NCBI GenBank assembly: GCA_002483345.1
Contig: DLHS01000008.1
Coordinates: 59,609-123,608, forward strand
Direction of reading: 5' to 3'
Source of the DNA: Bacteroidetes bacterium UBA7662
GTDB lineage: Bacteria; Bacteroidota; Bacteroidia; UBA7662
Length of the DNA: 64,000 nt
The translations under genes and the position numbers were made by a program. Numbering within the stretch: the first letter of the stretch is position 1; each line of letters opens with the position of its first letter. This document shows positions 1 through 9,170 of this stretch, piece after piece. Below the pieces are notes generated by a model that ran no database searches, had not been told where the DNA came from, and was given only the letters and a program-made list of their open reading frames with translations.

Positions 1-2
1 TG

Positions 3-446
3 ATTGAGCGGCTCGAAGCATTCCAGCTTGGCTTGTATGCCGGTTTTATCGCCTGGTCGCAGATTATCATTGGTATTCTGCTGCTTACACAGCGGTTTGC
101 CAGACTGGGTACAGTGATGCTGGTCCCGATGTTGGCCAATATCTTCATGGTAACTGTCTCACAGCAGTGGGGGGGGACGCCTTATGTACTCGCTGTCTTT
201 CTGCTGATGAACCTTTATTTACTGCTCATGGATTTCGAAGGCCTCAAATGGCTTTTATCAGACCGTGTGCCGGATGACCGTGCCCCTATACGCCGGAACA
301 GCCGTAAGGACAGCCAGCTGGCCTTTTCCATACTTCTGATACTTGCCGGCCCGCTGGTTGCTCCGGTACATTTACCGACAGGTATAGGTTGTGTGGTTAT
401 CGGATTGCTCGGAGCGCTTCTTAACCAATACCTCCCCCGCCCATGA
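3..446 (+). CDS. Polytopic membrane protein, 5' end outside window
   Basis: This is the 3' part of a gene: the frame is open back to the first bases of the window, so the true start is missing. The visible protein (about 148 residues) has around four hydrophobic segments separated by a short basic, hydrophilic stretch (near DRAPIRRNSRKDSQ). The RLGTVMLVPMLANIF segment resembles DoxX-like small membrane proteins, but the resemblance is weak and I do not assign a function. The stop TGA overlaps the ATG of the following methyltransferase gene in an ATGA arrangement, so the two are probably translationally coupled and cotranscribed. Confidence 0.7.
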   Translation: MERLEAFQLGLYAGFIAWSQIIIGILLLTQRFARLGTVMLVPMLANIFMVTVSQQWGGTPYVLAVFLLMNLYLLLMDFEGLKWLLSDRVPDDRAPIRRNSRKDSQLAFSILLILAGPLVAPVHLPTGIGCVVIGLLGALLNQYLPRP

Positions 447-1078
447 ACATAGCCAACAGCTGGAATATCCTGCGATACTCCCTCTATACGCCATTTTATG
501 ACCTTGTTGCAGGCATTTTCGCACCTTATCGGGCCAAATCCATTGCTCATATAACCTTCAAAGGCGATGATCAGGTTTTAATAGTAGGTGCGGGAACCGG
601 ATTGGATCTTAAGTACTTCCCTGCAGATGTCCGGATTACAGCCACAGACATTACCCCTTCCATGCTGTTGCTTTTGAAACAGCGTGCTAAAAAAAGGCAG
701 CAACCAGTGCTGGTTAAACAGATGGATGGTCAGCATCTTACCTTACCTGATAACAGCGTGGATGTGGTTGTGCTTCATTTAATACTTGCTGTTATTCCGG
801 ATCCGGTAGCCTGTCTCCGGGAATGTGAAAGGGTGCTGAAACAGGGGGGGCAACTGGTCATTTTCGATAAATTCATGGCTCCCTCGCAAAAAACAACCCT
901 TGCCAGGAAAATAGCAGGCAGTATAACAGATGTGCTGTTCTCAGATATCAACCGGAAAATAGAGCCCATAGTAGCGTCCACCCAACTACGTTTCCTTCAA
1001 AATGAAGCAGCTGCCTTCGGCGGTTTGTTTCGTTACATCAAACTCCAAAAAGATCAGGATTTTGCGGATATGCGCTGA
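443..1078 (+). CDS. Class I SAM-dependent methyltransferase (UbiE-like fold)
   Basis: A 211-residue protein with the class I methyltransferase layout: motif I VLIVGAGTGLDLKYF near residues 45-60 for S-adenosylmethionine binding, the acidic end of the second strand (ATDITPSML), and a post-I/II region QMDGQHLTLPDNSVDVVVL followed by the proline-rich HLILAVIPDP strand. The family resembles UbiE/phosphatidylethanolamine N-methyltransferases, but the substrate cannot be read from the sequence. The ATG overlaps the upstream membrane protein stop (ATGA). Its 3' end overlaps the 3' end of the convergent hybrid kinase gene by 25 bp, so no terminator fits between the two. Confidence 0.85.
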   Translation: MNIANSWNILRYSLYTPFYDLVAGIFAPYRAKSIAHITFKGDDQVLIVGAGTGLDLKYFPADVRITATDITPSMLLLLKQRAKKRQQPVLVKQMDGQHLTLPDNSVDVVVLHLILAVIPDPVACLRECERVLKQGGQLVIFDKFMAPSQKTTLARKIAGSITDVLFSDINRKIEPIVASTQLRFLQNEAAAFGGLFRYIKLQKDQDFADMR

Positions 1079-3021
1079 ATTTTAATGAACAGCTCGTCCT
1101 GGTCGAAGGGTTTTGTGACAAAATCATTCATACCACAGCTTGCCACCTTCTGACGGGTTTCATAAAAAGCGTCTGCGGTCAGCGCCATAATGGGTACCTG
1201 CTGATGTGCCCCTCCTCTTTCACCGGACCGGATGAGGGCCGTGGTTTCAAATCCTCCCATCACCGGCATTTGCAAATCCATAAATACCAGATCAAACTGA
1301 TCATTTTCAAGCATTTCAAGCGCTATTTCTCCATTATCCGCTAAAGATACCGTAGCATTCCAGCGCTGCAGTATTTGTTTGGCAACAAACTGATTCATTT
1401 TATTGTCCTCCACAACCAATATGTGCATTCCCTGTAAATCCTTGACTTGTGTGCTGTCTGGCATTGTTATTTTAAGTTTTTCAGGTTCTCCCGGCTCAAA
1501 GGAAAGTATCACGGTGAATTTAGACCCCTTTCCTACCTCACTTTCTACCGAAATTTCTCCCCCTTGCAGGTGAATGAGATTTTGTGTTATGGCCAGCCCC
1601 AATCCGGTTCCTCCAAAAAGTCTGGTAGTATCCGTGTAGGCCTGGGTGAAAGACTCAAATATAGTAGTCAGTTTTTTTTCAGGAATACCAATACCGGTAT
1701 CCTGTACTTCGAAACGAAGCTTCAGGTTTCCGTTATCCTCCACCCCTATCTGCCTGACTCGTATCTCCACAAACCCTTTGGAAGTGAATTTGATTGCATT
1801 CCCAGCCAGATTGAGGAGTATTTGATTCAGGCGGTAGGGGTCACCCCGGAGTACCGGAGGCACCTCCTCTCCAATTTTCTGGCGAAGGTCGATTCCCTTT
1901 TCATCGGATTTGTACGAGACTGTTTTAATCAGCTCACTGACCACCCTGCGGACATCAAAATCAATCCGTTCCATGGTAATTTTGCCGCTTTCTATCTTTG
2001 AAAAATCAAGTATATCATTGATAATAACCAAGAGATTATCGGCTGAATATTTGATGGATTTCAGGTATTCCTGGTTTTTCTCTGTTTGTTTTTCCTGCAA
2101 AAGCAATTCCGTAAGTCCGATAACAGCATTCATCGGGGTACGGATCTCGTGACTCATATTCGATAAAAACTCCGTCTTTGCTTTCGCAGCCAGTTCCGCG
2201 GCTTTTTTGGCCTCCAGCAGTTCCTCTTCCGTTTTTTTCTTTTCACTGATATCACTCAGCACAGAGACCACAAACTGTTGCCCCTTGTCGTCGGTATACA
2301 GAGAATTTGAGACTGAAAGCGTTATTTTCTGCTTGTCCTTGCGTTTCAGCACCCACTCGTCCGGCACGGCATCCACCATCTCTTTCATAAACAACTTGTG
2401 CAATTCAAGTGCGGCCTGGTGAAATTCCGGTTTAAATAGTAAGGTAAAGTGCTTCCCGTACAACTCATCCAGGGTCCAGCCAAGTATATCGCTGAAAGCC
2501 TGGTTAACCCGGACAAAAACACCCTGGTCATTGGTGAGGCAAATACCTACATGGGTGGCATTAAAGACAATATCAAGGAGCCTTTCGTTTTCCCGTAATG
2601 CTGATTCTGCCTGACGCTTCGCAGCATCAATCTGGCCCACCATCATCACATGCCGTAAAATAGAAGTCAGCTTCTCCGGTCCTACTTCTGACTTGGGGAA
2701 ATAATCAAAAGCACCCGACTTCATCATTTCCACCGCAATTTTTTCATCTCCCTGCGATGTAAGCACCGCCACAGGGGTAAAAATCCCTTTCTCCCGGATA
2801 TGCTTCAGCAAGCGGATTCCATTGGTTCCGGGAAGCAGGTAATCAAGAAAAATGCAGTCAAAAGTTTGTTTTTCCAGGGTAGCAAACCCTTCTTCCGCGG
2901 TACGTTCCGCAATAATTTCATACAGTAAACCTGTCTTCCGAAGTGCACGCTCGAAAGCCATTGTGTCGACTTCGTCGTCGTCAACCAACAGTATGCGAAT
3001 AGGTTCTTCGGTGCCAAGCAT
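1054..3021 (-). CDS. Hybrid sensor histidine kinase, REC-PAS-HisKA-HATPase-REC
   Basis: A cytoplasmic signalling protein of 655 residues without a membrane segment. Order of domains: N-terminal receiver (acidic pocket DDD around 14-16, phosphoacceptor D60 in FLDYLLPG), PAS domain about 145-260, coiled linker, HisKA with H291 in NMSHEIRTPMNAVIGL, HATPase_c with N box LNLAGNAIKF and G boxes DTGIGIP and GTGLGLAI, and a C-terminal receiver with D582 in FMDLQMPVMGG. This is the plan of a phosphorelay hybrid kinase that takes an input from another kinase through its first receiver. It is the last gene of a minus-strand trio; the single-domain regulator ends 4 bp before its start. The signal and output are unknown; no DNA-binding or Hpt domain is present. 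Confidence 0.92.
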   Translation of the reverse strand: MLGTEEPIRILLVDDDEVDTMAFERALRKTGLLYEIIAERTAEEGFATLEKQTFDCIFLDYLLPGTNGIRLLKHIREKGIFTPVAVLTSQGDEKIAVEMMKSGAFDYFPKSEVGPEKLTSILRHVMMVGQIDAAKRQAESALRENERLLDIVFNATHVGICLTNDQGVFVRVNQAFSDILGWTLDELYGKHFTLLFKPEFHQAALELHKLFMKEMVDAVPDEWVLKRKDKQKITLSVSNSLYTDDKGQQFVVSVLSDISEKKKTEEELLEAKKAAELAAKAKTEFLSNMSHEIRTPMNAVIGLTELLLQEKQTEKNQEYLKSIKYSADNLLVIINDILDFSKIESGKITMERIDFDVRRVVSELIKTVSYKSDEKGIDLRQKIGEEVPPVLRGDPYRLNQILLNLAGNAIKFTSKGFVEIRVRQIGVEDNGNLKLRFEVQDTGIGIPEKKLTTIFESFTQAYTDTTRLFGGTGLGLAITQNLIHLQGGEISVESEVGKGSKFTVILSFEPGEPEKLKITMPDSTQVKDLQGMHILVVEDNKMNQFVAKQILQRWNATVSLADNGEIALEMLENDQFDLVFMDLQMPVMGGFETTALIRSGERGGAHQQVPIMALTADAFYETRQKVASCGMNDFVTKPFDQDELFIKIQRISAKS

Positions 3022-3025
3022 AAAT

Positions 3026-3454
3026 TCAGGAAGGGAATTCGATGAGTTGCCAGTAATTATTAAGAATACTTACCGCAGATATAAAACTTTCCATCGACAG
3101 TGGTTTGAGTATATAACCTGCTACATTCAGTTTATAGGCTTCGACCTTGTCGCGGTCCTCATTGGAGGTTGTCATCACAAAAACCGTTATTGATTTCAGG
3201 TTTTCATCTTTTCTAAGTTCTGTCAGAAACTCTATGCCACCCATTTTGGGCATATTCAGGTCAAGTAAAATGATGCGCGGCAGCGGTACCATCGGCTGCT
3301 CACCCTGACCTCTGAGCATCTCGAGGGCTTCCACCCCATTCCCGGCCAAAAAAAGAGGATTGGTGATGTTGTTTTTTTTGAATGCCCTCTTGACATTCAT
3401 GACATCTACTTCGTCGTCCTCGACCAGCAGAATACTGATAAGATTGTAACTCAT
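3026..3454 (-). CDS. Single-domain response regulator, Rcp1-like
   Basis: A 142-residue stand-alone receiver with no output domain. The acidic pocket is ILLVEDDEVD, the phosphoacceptor is D65 in ILLDLNMPK, the conserved Thr lies in VFVMTTSNED and the Lys in YILKPL. The longer loop between strands and the ILLDLNMPKMGG signature are typical of Rcp1-type regulators that pair with phytochrome-like kinases. It lies between the PAS/GAF kinase upstream and the hybrid kinase 4 bp downstream, so it probably shuttles phosphate between these two products. I infer this pairing from gene order only. Confidence 0.9.
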   Translation of the reverse strand: MSYNLISILLVEDDEVDVMNVKRAFKKNNITNPLFLAGNGVEALEMLRGQGEQPMVPLPRIILLDLNMPKMGGIEFLTELRKDENLKSITVFVMTTSNEDRDKVEAYKLNVAGYILKPLSMESFISAVSILNNYWQLIEFPS

Positions 3455-3627
3455 AATTTCAATCGGCTTTGGGTGGCTTTCCTGTGGCAGGATAAATGTC
3501 AGTTTACCCTGACAGAAAGTTCCTGTATCCAGGCAGTTTGCTTGTTCATGTATGGTAAAATACAGCTTTTATTGTTCAAAAAATGTAAGAAAAAGGATAC
3601 CCCAACAGTTTTACCTGCCGGTAAGCA

Positions 3628-6381
3628 TCATTTGGCAGGCCAGGTAAAGTAAAAATGAGCCCCTGTGGGCGGCGTCTGATCAATCCAGACAGCCCCTCCC
3701 TGGTCTTCCACTATCTTTTTTACTATAGAGAGCCCGATGCCTGTGCTATCCTCATGTTTTTTAGTATCGATGGTCTGAAAGAGCCTGAAAATAGACTCCT
3801 GATATCCTGCCGGAATGCCGGGCCCGTTATCATGTACTCCAAAACAATAAAAATCGTCGGTTCTTTTACAGCTAATCCTTACTTCAGCCTGTTCGTCCTG
3901 TTTCCCATACCGAAGCGCATTTCCCAGCAGGTTGGAAAACACCTGCGAAAGAGCCACCTTTTCTGTCAGCAGGGTGGGTAAAGGCTCCCCTTCCACGGTA
4001 AGTTTGCGCTTTTTGTTTGGCAGACTGTCCCAGATATCCTTGATTTCCCTTGACAAATCCATGCTTTGCGGGTCAGATTTAAAACGTCCTGCCCGACTGT
4101 AGCTTAAAACGCCATCTATCATCCCCGACATCCTGTTAACCCTTCCTTTAAGCAGCTCCATATTAGCAGCCGTTTCTTCTGTCATCAGCTCCTGCAGATC
4201 TTCTGCAATCCAGGTTGTCAGATTTTGTATGGCCCGTAAGGGGGCTTTTAAATCATGGGAAATGATATAGGCGAAGTTGTCAAGTTCCTGGTTGATGGAT
4301 TCGACTTCCCGGCTGTGTTCAAGGGCTGCGATTTCGCTGTTTTTCCTGTCCGTGATATCCCGCTGAAAAATAGCGATGGCGGTAGGTGTTTTAAAGCGGG
4401 TGTCGTAAATCAGGAAAAAAGAGGAGAGCATAACCCTTTCTCCCTTCTGAGGATGCCTAAGACTTATCTCTCCCTCCCAACTGCCGGATTCGAGTATGGC
4501 CGGCGTGATGACTTCATCTACGATACCTGTAAGCCGGTCGTCTCCGAATTCTTTGTAATTGCGTCCAATGGCATCGGCAGGGCCTGGAATACCCAGAACG
4601 GCGGCGGCTTCCGGATTCATGTAGAAATAATACCCCTCCAGATTGGTGAGGGCTATAAAGTCATGACTGTATTCTATCATGGTCACGAACTGCTGGATTT
4701 TCTGTTCACTGGCCCTTTGGTCTGTAATGTCCTGTATCGTGCCCACCATACGTGCCAGCTGGCCATGACCATCCAGGACAGGGCCTCCTTTGGCACGCAT
4801 ATAGCGCATCTTTCCGCTTGCAAGCTTCACCCGGAACTCCATGTCATAAGGCTTCTTTTGAAGCACTGCCTCCCGCCAGATGTTCTTCCTTCTTGGCTGG
4901 TCGTCCCTATGCATCATACTATTCAAGAGCTCTGCCTCGACAACCACATCCGGAGGAAGTTCATACAAAGCTTTGATCTCATCAGACCAAAACGCCTTGT
5001 TGAGGGCAAAATTGAACTCAAAACTGCCCATTTTAGCTATTGACTGTGCTTCCAGCAGGTTCCGCTGTAATTCCAGCATGTCTTCCTGAAAATATTGCCT
5101 TTGTTTCGCGTGGCCGACTGACAGCGCAAAATTGCGCAGAACATCCACATTGGGTTCATACCAGTCTGCATCTTCCTTCAGGTCATCAAAAACCATATAG
5201 CCCCAGGGGGTAGTGGCTGTAAAAATGGGGACCATCAAGACACTTTTTACCCCGTATCCTTCCAGCAAAGATTGTTCATCTTCAGGGAAACGGGTTGTGG
5301 GACCATACAACACATCGCCCCTGGTTAAAACTTCATACCAGCGTACGGGCACCTTGTATTGTTCTATGTTTTCATTTTCAAGCGACCATTTTATCTCCGT
5401 AGCACCTTGCCCCTCTTCCCAGCGATAGCGGCACATACACTGCTGATTGTCCAGAAATTTAAAGAGTAAAATACGATGAGCACGTGATGCGTTGCCTATT
5501 TTACCGAGTGCCTCAGGCAGAGAAACGCTCAGATCAATTTCCTGCAGAATACGGGTACTTGCTTCGAGCAGTCCGCGAAGCAATACTTCATGTTTATGCT
5601 GAAGCTCTGCCTGTTTTTTCTCCTGATCAATGTCAATCTGTGTTCCTATAAACCGACGCGGTCTGCCGTCTGGTCCGGGATCGACTGCTTTGCCTCTTGA
5701 CAACACCCAGCGGTATTTTCCGTCCTTGTGGCGGAGTCGAAAGCTGATATGATACTGCTCTGTTCTCCCCGACACGTGGTCTTCGATAGCCAGCAATACA
5801 GGAGGCAAATCATCGGGATGAACGAGCTTTCGCCAGGCAGATATGTTATTATCCAGGTCTTCCTCCTCATAGCCCAGCATGGCCTTCCAGCGTTTGCTGT
5901 AGAAAACTTCATCGGTAACCATATCCCAGTCAAACAATCCGTCTTCACTGTTCTCAATGGCATGTTTGAGTCTGAATTGACTTTCCTCCACCACATCCGG
6001 CTGATTCAACCGTTCCCCGTCGCTCAGGGTAGTGGCCAGACAGCCTGCGATTTCCCCCGCGTTGTTTCGGATGGGTTCCAACACTACTGTATAATAGATG
6101 GTATTCCCCTGCATGTCGTAGGCACTGGTCTGTGAAACAGACTCTCCCAGCAGGGCCTTGTTGTAAAGTGACTGCCACAGTTCTTTCGCGACCGCCGGCA
6201 TAACCAGCAGCATATTGGTTCCTGCCTCTATCCGGAGCGCGCTGAACTGGTAAAAATAGTCCCGCGCCTTTTTATTCATGCCTAAAAGACGGCACTGTTT
6301 GTCGACCGCCCACATGGGTTCGGTTCCAAACTCAAAGGCGTGGCGGTATACTTCAGGCAGCAGGTCGGTTGTAAACCCCAT
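3628..6381 (-). CDS. Multi-PAS/GAF sensor histidine kinase (phytochrome-like architecture)
   Basis: A 917-residue soluble kinase. I see a PAS domain at about 8-115, a PAS/PAC at 140-255 (DGLFDWDMVTDEVFYS, FRLRHKDGKYRWVLSRGKA), a GAF domain at about 265-430, a third PAS/PAC at 450-560, a fourth PAS at 565-690, then HisKA with H709 in YIISHDLKAPLRAIQNL and HATPase_c (NLLGNALRYG, DNGPGIPAG, STGIGLSIVKKI). The GAF domain lacks an evident chromophore cysteine in the usual context, so phytochrome-type light sensing is not supported. It is the first gene of the cluster, 173 bp upstream of the Rcp-like regulator. Ligand unknown; the multiple PAS folds suggest redox, small-molecule or light input. Confidence 0.9.
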   Translation of the reverse strand: MGFTTDLLPEVYRHAFEFGTEPMWAVDKQCRLLGMNKKARDYFYQFSALRIEAGTNMLLVMPAVAKELWQSLYNKALLGESVSQTSAYDMQGNTIYYTVVLEPIRNNAGEIAGCLATTLSDGERLNQPDVVEESQFRLKHAIENSEDGLFDWDMVTDEVFYSKRWKAMLGYEEEDLDNNISAWRKLVHPDDLPPVLLAIEDHVSGRTEQYHISFRLRHKDGKYRWVLSRGKAVDPGPDGRPRRFIGTQIDIDQEKKQAELQHKHEVLLRGLLEASTRILQEIDLSVSLPEALGKIGNASRAHRILLFKFLDNQQCMCRYRWEEGQGATEIKWSLENENIEQYKVPVRWYEVLTRGDVLYGPTTRFPEDEQSLLEGYGVKSVLMVPIFTATTPWGYMVFDDLKEDADWYEPNVDVLRNFALSVGHAKQRQYFQEDMLELQRNLLEAQSIAKMGSFEFNFALNKAFWSDEIKALYELPPDVVVEAELLNSMMHRDDQPRRKNIWREAVLQKKPYDMEFRVKLASGKMRYMRAKGGPVLDGHGQLARMVGTIQDITDQRASEQKIQQFVTMIEYSHDFIALTNLEGYYFYMNPEAAAVLGIPGPADAIGRNYKEFGDDRLTGIVDEVITPAILESGSWEGEISLRHPQKGERVMLSSFFLIYDTRFKTPTAIAIFQRDITDRKNSEIAALEHSREVESINQELDNFAYIISHDLKAPLRAIQNLTTWIAEDLQELMTEETAANMELLKGRVNRMSGMIDGVLSYSRAGRFKSDPQSMDLSREIKDIWDSLPNKKRKLTVEGEPLPTLLTEKVALSQVFSNLLGNALRYGKQDEQAEVRISCKRTDDFYCFGVHDNGPGIPAGYQESIFRLFQTIDTKKHEDSTGIGLSIVKKIVEDQGGAVWIDQTPPTGAHFYFTWPAK

Positions 6382-6522
6382 AAGCGTATCGCTACTTAAA
6401 AATGGGAAGCTTAGGACAAAGCAACAACAAAAAAGTCAGGGAGTACGAAAAAAACCAAGTCAGGTTGCTTTGACACTGGCTGTTGCTTCTTCCCGTGTGA
6501 CCTGAATTTCCTTTGATAGCAT

Positions 6523-6548
6523 AAAAAAAACCCGCTTAAAAGCGGGTT
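6523..6548 (-). terminator. Intrinsic terminator downstream of tRNA-Leu
   Basis: An 8-bp perfect stem (AACCCGCT/AGCGGGTT, loop TAAA) at 6529-6548, followed on the minus strand by eight T residues (6530-6523). It sits just past the 3' end of tRNA-Leu and upstream of the PAS/GAF kinase gene, so it should end tRNA transcription. Confidence 0.8.
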
Positions 6549-6553
6549 AAAGA

Positions 6554-6640
6554 TGGTGCCCAGGACCGGAGTCGAACCGGTACGAGTGTAACCTCACAGG
6601 TGTTTGAGACCAGCGCGTCTACCAATTCCGCCACCTGGGC
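6554..6640 (-). tRNA. tRNA-Leu (CAA)
   Basis: The reverse complement folds as a class II tRNA: 7-bp acceptor stem GCCCAGG/CCTGGGC, D-arm with GGCGGAATTGGTAGACGC, anticodon loop CTCAAAC giving anticodon CAA, a long variable arm, and a T-arm with GGTTCGACTCC. The CCA end is encoded at 6554-6556, with A as discriminator base as expected for leucine. One pair in the anticodon stem appears to be U-U. It has its own promoter and terminator. Confidence 0.95.
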
Positions 6641-6653
6641 AGTAAGCGGACTG

Positions 6654-6684
6654 CAAATTTAGCAGCGAATGCTGATTTTGCAAC
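6654..6684 (-). promoter_or_regulatory. Bacteroidota-type promoter for tRNA-Leu
   Basis: On the minus strand GTTG (6684-6681) is followed by a 19-bp spacer and TAAATTTG (6661-6654), which matches the Bacteroidota primary sigma consensus (TTG/TTTG, 19 bp, TAnnTTTG). Transcription would start a few bases before the mature 5' end at 6640. Confidence 0.7.
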
Positions 6685-6695
6685 CCGTGACAAAG

Positions 6696-6719
6696 AAAAA
6701 AGCCCTTGCGGGCCTTTTT
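6696..6719 (-). terminator. acnA: Intrinsic terminator after aconitase
   Basis: GCCC/GGGC stem with TTGC loop flanked by A and T runs (AAAAAGCCC...GGGCCTTTTT), 19 bp beyond the aconitase stop. The symmetric A/T flanks could work in both directions, but the only adjacent reading frame ending here is aconitase on the minus strand. Confidence 0.75.
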
Positions 6720-6737
6720 CTGCTGTAAATGAATGTG

Positions 6738-9008
6738 TTAGTTATTTGCGAAGTTCCTGCGGATGATATTCAGGGCTCCTCCTGCTACAAACCACTCGAT
6801 TTGTTGCTCGTTGTAACTGTGGTTTACGACAATGTAGTCGCTGCTACCGTCGCTGTGGTGTGCGACCACGGTAAGGGTATTGCCCGGAGCAAAGCTGGTC
6901 AGCCCGACGATGTCGAACAGGTCATCTTCGCGAATCAGGTCATAGTCTGTTTTATTGGCAAAAGTGAGTGCCAGCATTCCCTGTTTTTTGAGATTAGTCT
7001 CGTGAATACGGGCGAATGATTTTACCAGAATAGCACGTACGCCGAGGTGGCGGGGTTCCATCGCCGCATGTTCGCGGGATGAACCTTCACCATAATTCTC
7101 ATCCCCTACCACGATGGATCCAATGCCTGCTGCCTTGTAATCGCGCTGGGTGGCGGGTACTTCTCCGTAAACGCCGGTTAATTGGTTCTTTACGCTGTTG
7201 GCGTTATCGTTAAACGCATTGATAGCGCCGATGAGGAGGTTGTTGGAGATATTGTCGAGGTGGCCGCGGTAACGCAACCAGGGGCCTGCCATTGAAATGT
7301 GGTCGGTGGTACATTTGCCTTTGGCCTTGATAAGGAGACGCAGTCCGCTAAGATCGTGGCCTTCCCACGCTGCAAACGGATCGAGCAGTTGTAAACGATC
7401 AGATACAGGCGATACCAGCACTTCTACGGTGCTGCCATCCAAAGCCGGTGCCTGATAACCTGCGTCTTCTACGGCATAACCGTTTACAGGCATTTCGTAG
7501 CCTTGCGGCTCATCCAGACGGACTTGTACGCCATCCCGGTTGGTCAGCGTATCGGTCATCGGGTTGAAGGTAAGATCGCCGGCTATGGCCATTGCGGTTA
7601 CTATTTCTGGAGATGCCACAAAAGCGTGGGTATTCGGGTTGCCATCAGCACGTTTCGCAAAATTGCGGTTGAAGGAGGTGATGATGGAGTTTTTCTCCTG
7701 TTTCTCGGCACCGTGACGGGCCCACTGGCCGATGCAGGGCCCACAGGCATTGGCGAGGACTACGCCTCCCATCTGAGCGAATGTTCCGAGGTATCCATCG
7801 CGTTCAACGGTATAACGAACCTGTTCTGAACCCGGGGTAATGGTAAATTCCGCTTTGGCGATTAGTTTTTTATCTACCGCTTGTTTGGCAAGAGAGGCCG
7901 AACGGCTGATGTCTTCATAAGAAGAGTTGGTACAGGAGCCTATCAAACCCACATCGAGTTTGGCAGGCCAGCCGTTTTCTTTCACCGCTTTGGCGAACTT
8001 ACTCAAAGGCCAGGCGAGATCTGGTGTGAATGGTCCGTTGATATGTGGTTCCAGTTCGCTCAGGTTGATTTCTATAACCTGATTGAAATACTTCTCCGGA
8101 TTGGCATATACTTCGGGGTCTCCGGTGAGGTGCTCTGCAATTTCATCTGCCATGAGGGCGATGTCGCGACGACCAGTACCAGTGAGGTAAGTGGCTACTT
8201 TTTCATCGTAACCGAAAATCGAGGTGGTTGCTCCTATTTCAGCTCCCATATTACAGATAGTGCCTTTACCGGTCGCTGAAAGCGAACGGGCACCTTCTCC
8301 GAAATATTCCACAATATGATCGGTGCCACCTTTGACGGTTAGTATACCTGCCACTTTCAGGATTACATCTTTAGGAGAACTCCAGCCACTGAGTTTACCG
8401 GTAAGCTTCACTCCGATAATTTTAGGGAATTTGAGTTCCCAGGGCAAACCGGCCATGACATCACAGGCATCGGCACCGCCTACGCCAATGGCAATCATGC
8501 CCAAACCACCTGCATTGGGGGTGTGTGAGTCGGTACCTATCATCATACCCCCCGGAAAGGCGTAGTTTTCAAGCACTACCTGGTGGATGATGCCGGCGCC
8601 GGCTTTCCAGAAGCCAATGCCATATTTATTTGAAACAGAGGCCAGAAAGTCATACACCTCCCGGTTTTTATCAACAGCGGTATTCAGGTCTTCAACGGCT
8701 CCTACTTTCGCCTGAATCAGGTGATCGCAATGAACGGTAGATGGTACGGCTACCTGCTTGCGACCTGCCTGCATAAACTGTAAAAGTGCCATCTGTGCTG
8801 TGGCATCCTGCATGGCAACCCGATCAGGGGCAAAATCAACGTAAGAAACGGCACGTCCGTAAGCTTCATGTGCATCTCCCTGCCACAGGTGGGCATACAG
8901 GATTTTTTCAGTGAGCGTGAGCGGACGGGCAACCGTTTTGCGGGCAGCGGCTATGCGCAATGGCATACGGTCGTATACCTGCTTAATCATGTCCAAATCG
9001 AATACCAT
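6738..9008 (-). CDS. acn: Aconitate hydratase
   Basis: Interconverts citrate and isocitrate through cis-aconitate in the TCA cycle, using a [4Fe-4S] cluster. The 756-residue length and plan match the mitochondrial-type aconitase. Visible signatures: TDSHTPNAGGLG near 160-170, the first cluster cysteine in GSCTNSSYED, the second and third in ANACGPCIGQW, and the swivel-domain active-site stretch GDENYGEGSSREHAA. The C-terminal swivel domain is complete. The start MVFDLDMIKQVY is the first Met of the frame and matches the short N terminus of this type. It is monocistronic, with a terminator right after its stop. A TATTTTCG element at 9052-9059 could be part of its promoter, but the -33 box is poor. 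Confidence 0.96.
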   Translation of the reverse strand: MVFDLDMIKQVYDRMPLRIAAARKTVARPLTLTEKILYAHLWQGDAHEAYGRAVSYVDFAPDRVAMQDATAQMALLQFMQAGRKQVAVPSTVHCDHLIQAKVGAVEDLNTAVDKNREVYDFLASVSNKYGIGFWKAGAGIIHQVVLENYAFPGGMMIGTDSHTPNAGGLGMIAIGVGGADACDVMAGLPWELKFPKIIGVKLTGKLSGWSSPKDVILKVAGILTVKGGTDHIVEYFGEGARSLSATGKGTICNMGAEIGATTSIFGYDEKVATYLTGTGRRDIALMADEIAEHLTGDPEVYANPEKYFNQVIEINLSELEPHINGPFTPDLAWPLSKFAKAVKENGWPAKLDVGLIGSCTNSSYEDISRSASLAKQAVDKKLIAKAEFTITPGSEQVRYTVERDGYLGTFAQMGGVVLANACGPCIGQWARHGAEKQEKNSIITSFNRNFAKRADGNPNTHAFVASPEIVTAMAIAGDLTFNPMTDTLTNRDGVQVRLDEPQGYEMPVNGYAVEDAGYQAPALDGSTVEVLVSPVSDRLQLLDPFAAWEGHDLSGLRLLIKAKGKCTTDHISMAGPWLRYRGHLDNISNNLLIGAINAFNDNANSVKNQLTGVYGEVPATQRDYKAAGIGSIVVGDENYGEGSSREHAAMEPRHLGVRAILVKSFARIHETNLKKQGMLALTFANKTDYDLIREDDLFDIVGLTSFAPGNTLTVVAHHSDGSSDYIVVNHSYNEQQIEWFVAGGALNIIRRNFANN

Positions 9009-9157
9009 GGCTGTTTAACGTTTTAAAAATGGAGCTTCATGTAATTAAGTGCGAAAATAAGGATTAAAACGTGTGTTTAAAGTAGGATCTACAAGCAAAA
9101 CAAGGACGGACTATTAATAATTCCAGCCCGGCGATGACAAGTTGTACTTAAGCCTCC

Positions 9158-9165
9158 TATTTTTG
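9158..9165 (+). promoter_or_regulatory. Candidate -7 element before the MacB-like permease
   Basis: TATTTTTG fits TAnnTTTG exactly and ends 5 bp before the GTG start at 9171. No good TTTG lies 19 bp upstream. If it is used, the transcript would be leaderless or nearly so. Confidence 0.4.
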
Positions 9166-9170
9166 AGGTT

